Positions 10,201 to 15,470 are shown, counted from the first letter of the stretch. The stretch is DNA of 15,660 nt from Aphodosoma sp045600865 (GCA_045600865.1 JAZRYS010000217.1:1-15660), one strand, 5' to 3'. Numbers and translations are program-made. The notes: generated from the sequence alone by a model not told the origin.

Positions 10201-10546
10201 AACTGCCGAGGATGGCAGCGAAAAGATTTACACGGTAACTGTTGCAGAATCTGAAATCAACACAGCCGACAAACCTTGGGAAAACGAAGTATCTTTCGTG
10301 CCACTCGGAGGAGGTGACTTCAAAGTGACCTCAATGAGAGATGGCGTATTCGTGACAATCAGCACATTTGATGGCAAGACCGTCATCAGCCAGCAGAAAG
10401 TTGAGCTGATTGATGCCAACGATAACATCAAGGACGAGCATCATGGAGGAGGCACTATACTCCACTTCGACAAGTTGAACACATACTACATCTACACCAT
10501 TTATTACGATGGAAAAATACTGAAAGCTGGTAAATTCATGTATTGA
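1295..10546 (+). CDS. Giant secreted repeat protein: two PCMD-like domains and 30 cadherin-like beta-sandwich repeats
   Basis: 3083 residues, about 330 kDa. A signal peptide covers residues 1-19 (KR, a hydrophobic stretch, then cleavage after VCA). Domains in order: PCMD-like (20-258); 15 repeats (259-1524); a second, diverged PCMD-like domain (1525-1730); 15 repeats (1731-2987); C-terminal sorting-like domain (2988-3083). The repeats average 84 residues with the pattern SSN..L..I.VDG..I.GF.P....Y...LP.GTT..P.I.Y..GD..Q.V, then ITVTAEDGS...Y.I.F.V. This resembles the cadherin-like beta-sandwich family (PF12733). No enzyme motif was recognised. The C-terminus (DGKTV, then YIYTIYYDGKILKAGKF) resembles a type IX secretion type A sorting domain, which would place the protein on the surface or outside the cell. 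It has its own promoter and terminator and no partner gene. Function is unknown; adhesin or glycan-binding scaffold is inference. Confidence 0.9.
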   Translation: MKRFYVFLLTIMMASAVCAQYQVPGSDFNNFESDNIHSGNAQCIQPQGWHASNVVQFGMSMVVLFEDNNGHTGKCGRLENVTVIGQTSPAWISLGEPWAYVESLTKLSEATAGTDGGINWTHRPDTMALWIKRANNGSENAFLIYYAWTGQSRSDSYKGKNNQCTSTTHYDEESDIRTTFNGNDCGTVVMANQVAEGHWINNAVYNNWTEIKVPITYLSNTVPTRMNIIISGGNYPNKRSSDIHEGSKLWFDDLRMIYSSKVHEVLLNNRKMSSFDQDTYNYTYSLGATASSIPTITLKRSGRELAPSEYTINYGAIGDTTTITVMAEDGSSQTTYKILFTTALSTNSKLGDITVDGTSVSNFNPLIFNYNIALPFGTTTYPTIGYTLGESGQTVNVNTPQTFPGTVSLTCTAPDVSYQSTYNLNFTVAPLTDNTLTDIKVNGRTITGFNPTKNTYVVELPMGTTADPVITYTTAYPNDHDIVVTNNGLAGGATITVTPIGTTNTRTYRLTFRVTASTYSYLQSLKIDGNEIEGFDPETLTYYDTLPIGTTTLPTITWEAGDEYQTIALETGGVEGTAKVTVTAQSGAVSIYRIYFTVLKSSNCSLNAIKLDGTLIEGFDPNVTDYTIDLPLGATTVPAITWEAGDQWQSITFSDGGLTGTSRIIVRAGNGATKSYSINFVTSQSSNSKLASLKVDGVEIENWNPDTLVYSITLPRGTTTQPTVTWEAGDQFQTIRKSDGGVNGDTRITVKAQNGQSTIYTIRFSVETNSNTALEAIYVGGVEIDNFVPETLEYQITLPGGTTVLPSITYTKGDESQTVAISRGGLNGETTITVRAEDGSTRVYKLTFSVQKSANALLNGIYADSVMITGFEPQILNYELTIPMSATSCPMFTVDKNDGQQVTITVPAIAGLVKISVTPETGDKNVYTVNVHYPQSSNTDLSNITIDGVAISGFSASQHTYSMTCPGNEMPEVEGVAGDDAQTVHTTYDLQTMKAFIDVKAESGATARYEVAFTTTIGSASTLESITLDGTALEGFSKNVTDYSITLAKNQTTAPEISYTLTDKNATVVMTAPAREGEATIAVTAADGSNTTTYRIMMTVAKAGNGRLSKILKDGVEIPQSMFVNDTAAIALAYGATAPEISYERGDQYQHVIMANGGINGTEIMVISEDESEVSRYVIRYDKAKSSNALLSDLNITGFNPATTTYNITLPWRTRKQPVIIATPGDAGQSIDVNYGGLNGQTAITVTAEDGMATTTYTINYTVKKSGESYLENIYYNGVAIPAYDRDRLRYTVTLPTGTTEAPKLTWDLAMAADGSDIVEQMVEYTEAPIDKTSYIKVTAEDGSQRQYEFNWKIEETDAENLLMALYVGESEISGFDPHTLQYNIGLPAGTTELPAISYVKMFDSQSVEIMSDGADGKTLIMVHSNRTIDEVTTYVINSEVLTVSGAVLTGISLNDAPMARFNPGQTSYIVPIADETPEVTFTAATGYTASIVEEDAKKCVIEVTNGDETETYALYYYYENDVIPNPNFHDWEGATHKGSKPVGWDTPGNQVGCYKWLTLESCSGAEVSSLGGMEGGVILATTRPGGAGNAIYGSIPGMITTGAITMSLKSAGNSTSSISGSIQFRNTPQSLYVNYNPIENNNNRMTNWRMYVDMNDGTNTVQSLYEGSFSNMNTWQEAILPISYNGLGTVQNMNIVLNSGHSENAKSYGDFATYYISTVQFKNLHFIYNHSLSQLMVDGEPISGFRNDSDSYSIALPAEYRGRPKVTCVGEVEDQEHQITYTPWSNNQMTATVKVVGEDGEQSSIYYIHFTRANSTDNTLSSIKIDGSALTGFTPAVKRYIYTLDEGEVRMPDIEAVKNFGSATAGIEKTDSSYQISVTAEDGSQSLYEVVVRKANSSNANLESITYNGEIGTYDAWPTVNFTKGDVNQTVEVKGDEVVVTAADNVTVRRYPLSITRAGKVSTASLHSITINDEPLSGFASDIHQYSYDKTGLDRIVVDYEGYGDGDNIQMSQTADTVKINVSGTEYAVVLSRRLSGNNRLTYIRRDGTLIPGFNEALYEYNVTVSREEALDMSVKGECKMSLSQIAGNGLGEGNGFSIKATAENDNMQQTNVLFNVPADTFTVLDGIYIDGEMLTRYGDRYTSNSAFRNHVTEYDIVLSSDDPKMREPEMPEITAIGHSYGQRIAIEKGSVNGTTTITVTAENGSENTYTLNVSTEKSRNTMLSDLAIDNRTIEGFVPGNNNYTYKLGSAAEQPEITYTPGDAFQNVSVNQYASHAEVIVTAESGATRTYSITYSVVKSSDATINNLLADGEAIEGFSPSIYNYEIELPIGTTVAPTVTVVAGNDGQSITINEGSLNAPTSIVVTAEDGSTTKFYTVTFKVEKSTNKSLEMIYINGVELDEFDPSETNYSIALPVGDDNMPIVTYDPGDEYQSVRISTDEENFIASINVTAENGDAETYLVTFHKQSSHYALLNSIFVDGDTLTGFVPTKYDYDIYLPVGTTRVPDLLWIEGDVYQTVIYQAAENTDGKATLEVTAGDGIVNARYAIQFHRLRSSNNSLREISLNGMPIEGFSSNIYNYTDTLEAYDSTLPTVEFQPGDVYQTFDTIPALALGGSHSIIVHAEDMSTATYTITFVRAKSDVASLATLEVNGEMVAGFDPELTEYVYEIPYGTTSIPVVSYEISEPGRQTATKVNATSINDTTFITVTAEDGTTTKKYSVSFRQALCDNADLVAIYLDDILIEGFDSDIYSYAVELPYGTSALPEISYETRYPDYHSANIDTTAGVNGTTKITIISENEMNINEYEIHFSVKACSNSLLADLQLKDGMLTGFSPEIYDYDVTYPQGTDTASLPQASDVIFVKGDTTQTVTIQQTHPTEILVTVRAADSITYSFYQIYLHVSQSDNCLLKDIIVNGKSIEGFNPAIEDYTYLIYKGGKLPTIEGIASDSTTQTVEVTMGFANEESFIFVTAEDGSEKIYTVTVAESEINTADKPWENEVSFVPLGGGDFKVTSMRDGVFVTISTFDGKTVISQQKVELIDANDNIKDEHHGGGTILHFDKLNTYYIYTIYYDGKILKAGKFMY
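1352..2068 (+). other. N-terminal PCMD-like domain of the giant protein
   Basis: Residues 20-258. It resembles the Bacteroidetes putative carbohydrate metabolism domain (PCMD, PF13201). It starts with a short W/G-rich lead (NFES, then QGWHASN) and continues with RPDTMALWIKR, a NNWTEIKVPITY strand, a MNIIISGG strand, and the closing LWFDDLRMIYSS strand that runs straight into the first repeat. PCMD domains are thought to be jelly-roll, carbohydrate-binding-like modules attached to surface proteins; the ligand is unknown. The assignment is from remembered family pattern, not a search. Confidence 0.6.
2069..5866 (+). repeat. Repeat array 1: 15 cadherin-like beta-sandwich units
   Basis: Residues 259-1524, mean unit 84 residues. 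Units 1-7 begin at residues 259, 344, 431, 517, 600, 684 and 768. Units 4-6 share TWEAGD(E/Q).Q and look like the most recent copies. Unit 12 (begins KSSNALLSDLNITGF) lacks the VDG..I hairpin, so it is shorter. Unit 13 has an insertion after LTWDL. Units 8-11 and 15 are the most diverged of this array. Similarity is mainly at protein level, and codons differ between units, so the array looks old apart from units 4-6. Confidence 0.85.
5867..6484 (+). other. Central PCMD-like domain, second copy
   Basis: Residues 1525-1730, starting PNPNFHDWEG. It has no repeat pattern but parallels the N-terminal domain at its end: NTWQEAILPISY against NNWTEIKVPITY, MNIVLNSGH against MNIIISGGN, and VQFKNLHFIYN against LWFDDLRMIYS, each followed at once by a repeat unit. 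It begins NPNF-DW-G...P.GW, typical of lead segments of carbohydrate-binding jelly-roll domains. By eye it uses more GGT and GTT codons than the flanking arrays. Confidence 0.6.
6485..10255 (+). repeat. Repeat array 2: 15 cadherin-like beta-sandwich units
   Basis: Residues 1731-2987, mean unit 84 residues, 15 units by my reading, equal to array 1. The third unit (residues 1897-1959) is only 63 residues: it keeps the opening SSNANLESI and the closing strands but has lost the GF.P....Y...LP.GTT middle. The fourth and fifth units are strongly diverged. The sixth (begins DTFTVLDGIYIDGEML) carries an insertion before its Y-strand. Units 7-15 match the consensus well, with KSS/QSS starts and TAEDGS-type turns. 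Confidence 0.85.
10256..10543 (+). other. C-terminal sorting-like domain of the giant protein
   Basis: Residues 2988-3083, unlike the repeats. It contains VTISTFDGKTVISQQKVEL and ends YYIYTIYYDGKILKAGKFMY. This is the pattern of type IX secretion type A C-terminal domains: a DGKTV turn, then YI...DGK...GKF at the very end. It contains an unusual DEHHGGG loop. If correct, the protein crosses the outer membrane by the type IX system and is attached to the surface or released. The T9SS assignment is moderately supported only. Confidence 0.5.
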
Positions 10547-10557
10547 AAACCGTGTTG

Positions 10558-10599
10558 AAAAAAAATGGGAATTGCCAGTTGGTTATTCCCATTTTTTTT
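10558..10599 (+). terminator. Intrinsic terminator of the giant gene
   Basis: Eight A's plus TGGGAAT (10558-10572) pair perfectly with ATTCCCA plus eight T's (10585-10599), giving a 15-bp stem with a 12-base loop and a full U tract. It begins 12 bases after the giant gene's stop. The A-run on the left arm would also allow function on the minus strand. Confidence 0.9.
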
Positions 10600-10608
10600 G
10601 TACCTTTG
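10579..10608 (+). promoter_or_regulatory. Bacteroidetes-type promoter of typA
   Basis: TACCTTTG at 10601-10608 is identical to the -7 element of the giant gene. A TTG at 10579-10581 sits 19 bases upstream in the -33 position (GTTG instead of TTTG). The -33 lies in the loop of the upstream terminator and the -7 begins one base after its T tract, so terminator and promoter share DNA. Transcription would begin about 10615, giving a leader of about 16 bases. Confidence 0.75.
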
Positions 10609-10630
10609 CACGTTGAAATAATATGTACAG

Positions 10631-12436
10631 ATGAATATTCGCAACATAGCAATCATTGCGCACGTTGACCACGGCAAAACCACATTGGTAGACAAGATGT
10701 TACTCGCTGGTCAGTTGTTCCGGGAGAACCAGCAGACTGGGGAATTGATGCTTGACAACAACGACCTTGAAAGAGAGCGTGGCATCACAATCCTCTCGAA
10801 AAATGTCTCCATAGAATATAAAGACACAAAAATCAATATCATTGACACTCCAGGTCACGCCGACTTCGGCGGCGAGGTAGAGCGTGTGCTGAACATGGCA
10901 GACGGATGTCTGCTGCTCGTTGATGCCTTCGAGGGACCAATGCCCCAGACACGTTTCGTGCTTCAGAAGGCACTCCAAATGGGTCTTAAACCTATAGTTG
11001 TCGTGAATAAAGTCGACAAGCCTAACTGCCGCCCTGACGAGGTGCAGGAAGCCGTATTCGACCTCATGTTCAACCTTGATGCCACAGAAGACCAGCTCGA
11101 TTTTCACACAGTATTCGGTTCAGCAAAGAACAACTGGATGTCGGACGATTGGAAAAATCAGACAGACAACATCATACCGCTGCTTGATGCAATTGTCAAA
11201 TACATACCTGCACCTCCATGCCTCGAGGGTGACCTGCAGATGCTCGTAACCTCTCTGGACTTCTCGTCTTACGTCGGCCGTATCGCAGTAGGGCGTGTTC
11301 ATCGTGGTGTCATCCACGAGGGCGAAGAGATAGCATTGGTCAAGAGAGACAAGACAGTCGTCAAGCAAAAAGTCAAGCAGCTCTTCACATTCTCAGGTCT
11401 CGGACGCACACCTGCAAAGGAGGTGAAGTCTGGCGACATCTGCGCCATAGTAGGCATCGAGGGGTTTGAGATTGGCGACTCGATATGCTGCCTTGAAAAC
11501 ATCGATCCTCTGAAGCCTATTGCCATAGATGAGCCTACAATGTCAATGACATTCACGAACAACGACTCTCCTTTCTTCGGAAAAGACGGCAAATACGTCA
11601 CCTCACGCCATATTCACGACAGGCTAATCCGAGAGCTTGACCGCAACCTCGCGCTTAGGGTCGAGACTATTGGCGATGATGGGGCAACGGCAAACATGTG
11701 GAGAGTTTCAGGCCGTGGCGTCTTGCACCTTTCAATTCTCATCGAGACAATGCGCCGCGAGGGCTACGAGTTGCAAGTGGGACAGCCACAAGTCATCACA
11801 AAGACGATAGATGGAGTGCTCTGCGAGCCTATCGAACAGCTGACAGTAAACCTGCCGGAGGATTGTGCATCGAGAATAATCGACATGGTCACACGTCGCA
11901 GGGGAGAGATGCTTTCGATGGAAACACAGAAAGACCGCATACACCTTGAGTTTGCAATCCCTTCACGTGGCATAATGGGTCTTAGGAATGCCGTCCTCAC
12001 TGCATCTGCAGGCGAGGCCATCATGGCACACCGTTTCCTTGAGTACCAGCCTTGGAAAGGCGACATTGAAAGACGTACTAATGGTTCGCTGATAGCTATG
12101 GAAGCAGGAACGGCATACGCTTACGCACTGAACAAGCTTCAGGATCGCGGCAAGTTCTTCATTTTCCCACAGGAAGAGGTCTATGCCGGTCAGGTTGTGG
12201 GCGAGAACGCAAAGGACAACGACATCGTGATAAACGTGACCAAGTCCAAAAAGCTCACCAACATGCGTGCCTCGGGTTCAGACGACAAGGTGAACCTCAC
12301 TCCTCCAGTTGTAATGTCGCTCGAAGAGACTCTTGAATACATCAAGGAGGACGAATATGCTGAAATAACCCCTCACCACATCAGAATCCGCAAGATTATT
12401 CTTGATGAAACAGAGCGCAAACGCGCCGGAAGATAA
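10631..12436 (+). CDS. typA: Ribosome-associated GTPase TypA/BipA
   Basis: 601 residues, the normal full length. A translational GTPase of the EF-G type that binds ribosomes and affects ribosome assembly and stress adaptation. GTP-binding motifs are all present: G1 AHVDHGKT (10-17), G2 RGITI (50-54), G3 DTPGHADFGGE (72-82), G4 NKVDK (126-130), G5 SAK (164-166). A domain II beta-barrel follows at about 200-300, EF-G-like domains III and V, and the TypA-specific C-terminal domain (about 480-601), which includes the conserved segment VNVTKSKKLTNMRASGSDD. The ATG at 10631 starts MNIRNIAIIAHVDHGK, as expected. It is transcribed from the promoter at 10579-10608 and probably reads on into the small membrane protein and parE, since no terminator is seen after it. 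Confidence 0.97.
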   Translation: MNIRNIAIIAHVDHGKTTLVDKMLLAGQLFRENQQTGELMLDNNDLERERGITILSKNVSIEYKDTKINIIDTPGHADFGGEVERVLNMADGCLLLVDAFEGPMPQTRFVLQKALQMGLKPIVVVNKVDKPNCRPDEVQEAVFDLMFNLDATEDQLDFHTVFGSAKNNWMSDDWKNQTDNIIPLLDAIVKYIPAPPCLEGDLQMLVTSLDFSSYVGRIAVGRVHRGVIHEGEEIALVKRDKTVVKQKVKQLFTFSGLGRTPAKEVKSGDICAIVGIEGFEIGDSICCLENIDPLKPIAIDEPTMSMTFTNNDSPFFGKDGKYVTSRHIHDRLIRELDRNLALRVETIGDDGATANMWRVSGRGVLHLSILIETMRREGYELQVGQPQVITKTIDGVLCEPIEQLTVNLPEDCASRIIDMVTRRRGEMLSMETQKDRIHLEFAIPSRGIMGLRNAVLTASAGEAIMAHRFLEYQPWKGDIERRTNGSLIAMEAGTAYAYALNKLQDRGKFFIFPQEEVYAGQVVGENAKDNDIVINVTKSKKLTNMRASGSDDKVNLTPPVVMSLEETLEYIKEDEYAEITPHHIRIRKIILDETERKRAGR

Positions 12437-12441
12437 CATTC

Positions 12442-12469
12442 TAATTGATAATTGATAATTGATAATTAA
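12442..12469 (+). repeat. AATTGAT heptamer tandem repeat
   Basis: Three direct copies of AATTGAT and a partial fourth (AATTAA) fill most of the 45-base gap between typA and the small membrane protein gene. The same heptamer occurs six times at 15412-15453. No stable GC-containing hairpin or TAnnTTTG promoter is present in this gap. Confidence 0.85.
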
Positions 12470-12481
12470 ACAGTATAAATT

Positions 12482-12634
12482 ATGAAACAGAATCTTGGTA
12501 TCCTTATCGTATTGCTTGGTTGCTTGTTGCTCATAGTTCATGCGTTTGCCCATCTTGGCAACGGTATGCTGTGGGCAGGCATCATTGTAGAGATTATCGG
12601 AATTGCAGTTCAGATTATCCTCAACAAGCGCTAA
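12482..12634 (+). CDS. Small two-helix membrane protein, 50 residues
   Basis: ATG at 12482 to TAA at 12632-12634. The protein is almost wholly hydrophobic: MKQN start, helix 1 at about residues 5-23 (LGILIVLLGCLLLIV), a short loop with AHLGNG, helix 2 at about 29-47 (MLWAGIIVEIIGIAVQIIL), and an NKR end. It is a hairpin membrane protein with both short ends likely cytoplasmic (positive NKR tail). The stop codon is followed directly by the parE ATG with no gap, which suggests translational coupling. It lies 45 bases after typA in the same direction. I recall similar LGI...LLG small proteins in other Bacteroidales but cannot name a function. The clean two-helix pattern and the exact junction with parE argue it is real. 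Confidence 0.8.
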   Translation: MKQNLGILIVLLGCLLLIVHAFAHLGNGMLWAGIIVEIIGIAVQIILNKR

Positions 12635-14500
12635 ATGGAAGGATACAGCGACGCCAATATCGTCACCCTCGAAGGGTTGACTCATGTCCGCATACGTCCA
12701 GGCATGTACATAGGTAAGTTAGGCGACGGCAATGCCGCTGACGATGGCATCTATGTGCTTATCAAGGAGGTGATAGACAACTCCATCGACGAGTTCCGCA
12801 TGAATGCCGGGAACAGGATTGAAATCACCCTCAACGACCGCACCGTCTCAGTCCGCGACTACGGACGAGGCATACCCCAGGGCAAGATGATTGACGCAGT
12901 ATCCAAGCTCAATACAGGTGGCAAATACGACGATGCCGCCTTCAAAAAATCAGTAGGTCTTAATGGTGTCGGTACAAAAGCCGTCAACGCTCTTTCGTCA
13001 CAATTCACTGTCGCATCATACCGAGACGGGAAAGTGAAGCGTGCAGACTTTGAACATGGCAAATTGGTGAAGGAATACGACCTTGAGCCGACCGACGAGG
13101 CTAACGGTACTTTAGTCCGGTTCACGCCTGACTGCGAACCGCAGACGGCACAGGAGAAACTCTTCGAGCCTAACTACCACTTCAAGGAGGAGATAATCGA
13201 GCGTATGTTGCAGAACTACGCATTCCTCAACCGTGGACTGACTATTGTCTTCAACGGCCGGAAATTCGTCTCGAAGAATGGTCTCTTGGACCTTGTGAAC
13301 GCTTACAACACCGAGGAGCCGCTATACCCAGTGGTTCACCTGCTTGGCGACGACATCGAGATAGCCTTCACGCATACCGACCAGTATGGCGAGGATTACT
13401 ACTCGTTCGTCAACGGCCAGCACACAATCCAGGGAGGTACACATCAGGCAGCATTCCGTGAATTTTTTGCCAAGACAATCAAGGATTTCTACGGCAAGAA
13501 CTTCGAAGTGGCAGACATCAGAAAAGGTATCGTTGCAGCAATCTCTGTGCAGGTGCAGGATCCCGTTTTCGAGTCGCAGACAAAAATCAAGCTCGGCTCA
13601 AAAGACATGGCTCCCGAAGGCCCTTCCGTTGCCAAGTTCATATCCGATTTCATCAGCAAGGAGGTTGACAACTTCCTGCACAAGAACCCTGAGACAGCTG
13701 ATATCCTGTTGAAGAAAATCCAAGACTCGGAGAAAGAGCGCAAAGCCATTGCAGGTGTCACCAAAGCGGCCAGGGAATCAGCAAAAAAAGTTTCTCTGCA
13801 CAACAAGAAGTTGCGCGACTGCCGCATACACTTCAACGACCAGAAAGCTGCGAGGAACGACCGCCGCGAGGAAACCTGTATCTTCATAACAGAGGGACTT
13901 TCTGCGTCAGGTTCAATCACCGCCACACGAAATCCCGATACCCAGGCCGTCTTCTCGCTGCGCGGTAAGCCATACAATTCCTACGGCAAGAAGAAAGACA
14001 TTGTATATACCAACGAGGAGTTCAACTACCTGCAGGCTGCCCTGAACATCGAGGATGGTCTTGACGGACTGAGATACAACAAAGTAATAATAGCGACAGA
14101 TGCCGATGTCGATGGAATGCACATCCGTATGCTGCTGCTTACGTTCTTCCTGCAGTTCTTTCCTGAGCTGGTCAAACGTGGACACGTATATATATTGCAG
14201 ACTCCTCTGTTCAGGGTGAAGAACAAGAAGGAGATACGCTATTGCTACTCCGAGGAAGAGCGTGTAGCCGCTCTCGAAGCACTCAAGCCTACACCTGAGA
14301 TTACACGATTCAAAGGTCTTGGCGAAATATCGCCTGACGAGTTCAAGGGTTTCATCAACCCAGAACAGATAAGGCTTGACCAGGTGACATTACGAAAAGA
14401 GGATGCCGTAAGCAACCTCCTCTCATTCTATATGGGCGACAACACGCCCGAAAGACAGACTTTCATTCTCGACAACCTGATAGTCGATGAAGAAATCTAA
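12635..14500 (+). CDS. parE: DNA topoisomerase IV subunit B (ParE)
   Basis: 621 residues; the ATPase and Toprim subunit of a type IIA topoisomerase that decatenates daughter chromosomes with ParC. GHKL ATPase: E45 and N49 in EVIDNSIDE, DYGRGIP (75-81), GLNGVG (108-113), with the QTK-type lysine in SQTKIKLGSKD. Toprim: the catalytic glutamate E420 in TEGLSASGS, FSLRGKP, and the metal-binding DADVDG with D489, D491 and D493. It ends with RFKGLGEISPDEF. The length and these segments fit Bacteroidetes ParE better than GyrB. The usual EGDSA motif reads EGLSA (L422); the aspartate lost is not one of the metal ligands. No parC is present in the window. The start directly abuts the stop of the small membrane protein gene. 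Its 3' end overlaps lplA by 4 bases. Confidence 0.93.
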   Translation: MEGYSDANIVTLEGLTHVRIRPGMYIGKLGDGNAADDGIYVLIKEVIDNSIDEFRMNAGNRIEITLNDRTVSVRDYGRGIPQGKMIDAVSKLNTGGKYDDAAFKKSVGLNGVGTKAVNALSSQFTVASYRDGKVKRADFEHGKLVKEYDLEPTDEANGTLVRFTPDCEPQTAQEKLFEPNYHFKEEIIERMLQNYAFLNRGLTIVFNGRKFVSKNGLLDLVNAYNTEEPLYPVVHLLGDDIEIAFTHTDQYGEDYYSFVNGQHTIQGGTHQAAFREFFAKTIKDFYGKNFEVADIRKGIVAAISVQVQDPVFESQTKIKLGSKDMAPEGPSVAKFISDFISKEVDNFLHKNPETADILLKKIQDSEKERKAIAGVTKAARESAKKVSLHNKKLRDCRIHFNDQKAARNDRREETCIFITEGLSASGSITATRNPDTQAVFSLRGKPYNSYGKKKDIVYTNEEFNYLQAALNIEDGLDGLRYNKVIIATDADVDGMHIRMLLLTFFLQFFPELVKRGHVYILQTPLFRVKNKKEIRYCYSEEERVAALEALKPTPEITRFKGLGEISPDEFKGFINPEQIRLDQVTLRKEDAVSNLLSFYMGDNTPERQTFILDNLIVDEEI

Positions 14501-15411
14501 AATACCAGTTCAACCAAATCAAGTGCTCCGGCACCCATGATATATGTTCCAAGATTTACTTTCTCTAAAGTGGTCTTGGAATAATTTTTTCCTTTCAGTT
14601 CATCATATAGTCCTTGAAGGTCTTTCACGGCAAAGAAATCGCCACGAAGGTCAACGCCTGTTATAATATTCGACTTCACTTCAAGGAATATCTCGGCCTT
14701 TCCCCAAGGAAAGCGTTTCGACTTGTTTGCAGTGAACTTAGGATTGTTGCCCCACAGCCACTCGTCAGAACGGTAATAACGGTCTATTGCATCAACTGCA
14801 TCATAATCGATATCCAATGGCGGCTTGTTTATCGACTCGTCAAAATGGAGCATCAGTCTCTCACGGCTTATGCCATTCAGATATGGCTTGAGATTGATTA
14901 CGCGCTGGCGTACAGACTGGATGCCCTTTGAAATCAGTTTCTCGTCATCGGGAGTGAGGGCACGCACAAGCTTTTCGACATCCACGTCATACATGATTGT
15001 ACCATGGATGATGGTACCTTTCTCACTCTTATAGAATGCGTTACCACTGAATTTGCGACCATTGAAAGTCATATCGTTACGACCGCTCAGTTCAGCGTGC
15101 ACGCCTACTTCATCAAGGACATTAATTATCTGCGTGAGAGTCTCTTTGAAAAGGTTTTCGCTGTGGTTGCGTTTGATGAACGAGAACATGAAATCTCCCT
15201 CATCAGCGAATACACAGCCGCCACCTGAGTGACGGCGTGTCAGTTCTACGCCAATCTCCTTAAGGTATTCAAGGTTCACCTCACCCTGCAGCAGCTGGTG
15301 CTTGCCGCAAACTATTGTCGGAAAGATATCCCATGTAAAGAAGAATTCCTCATCGGAGTTCTCCAACAGCCACTTTTCAAGGGCAAGATACCATGATGCG
15401 TGCCTTTTCAT
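14497..15411 (-). CDS. lplA: Lipoate--protein ligase A
   Basis: 304 residues. It activates lipoate with ATP to lipoyl-AMP and transfers it to lysines of the E2 and GcvH proteins of 2-oxoacid dehydrogenase and glycine cleavage systems, in the cytoplasm. The N-terminal catalytic domain has the lipoate-loop motif RRHSGGGCVF (59-68) and GRNDMTFNGRKFSGNA (110-125), with the binding lysine K120 of the GRKxSGNA motif. The C-terminal accessory domain is present at about 220-304 (KRFPWGKAEIFLEV onward). The ATG at 15411 (MKRHASWYLALEKW) is chosen: an upstream ATG at 15441 would add ten residues (SIINYQLSI) coded wholly by the heptamer repeat. Its TAG stop overlaps the parE stop (CTAA, 14497-14500), with no terminator hairpin between the convergent genes. 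Confidence 0.93.
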   Translation of the reverse strand: MKRHASWYLALEKWLLENSDEEFFFTWDIFPTIVCGKHQLLQGEVNLEYLKEIGVELTRRHSGGGCVFADEGDFMFSFIKRNHSENLFKETLTQIINVLDEVGVHAELSGRNDMTFNGRKFSGNAFYKSEKGTIIHGTIMYDVDVEKLVRALTPDDEKLISKGIQSVRQRVINLKPYLNGISRERLMLHFDESINKPPLDIDYDAVDAIDRYYRSDEWLWGNNPKFTANKSKRFPWGKAEIFLEVKSNIITGVDLRGDFFAVKDLQGLYDELKGKNYSKTTLEKVNLGTYIMGAGALDLVELVF

Positions 15412-15453
15412 AATTGATAATTGATAATTGATAATTGACAATTGATAATTGAC
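15412..15453 (+). repeat. AATTGAT/AATTGAC heptamer tandem repeat
   Basis: Six perfect-length 7-base units: AATTGAT three times, AATTGAC, AATTGAT, AATTGAC. It abuts the lplA start codon, so it forms the 5' leader of lplA. It is the same unit as at 12442-12469. Confidence 0.9.
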
Positions 15454-15470
15454 TCAAGTTTCGCAAGTAT

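Noticed and set aside
2069..10255. True calcium-binding cadherin repeats
   Set aside because: The repeats lack the DRE, DXNDN and DXD calcium motifs and match the cadherin-like beta-sandwich pattern instead.
10623..10634. Upstream ATG as the typA start
   Set aside because: It is out of frame and stops after three codons. ATG at 10631 gives the conserved TypA N-terminus.
15412..15441. Ten-residue N-terminal extension of lplA
   Set aside because: It is coded entirely by the heptamer repeat. The ATG at 15411 gives the expected LplA start.
15454..15470. lplA promoter on the minus strand around TACTTGCG
   Set aside because: It does not fit TAnnTTTG and no convincing -33 element is found at the right distance.
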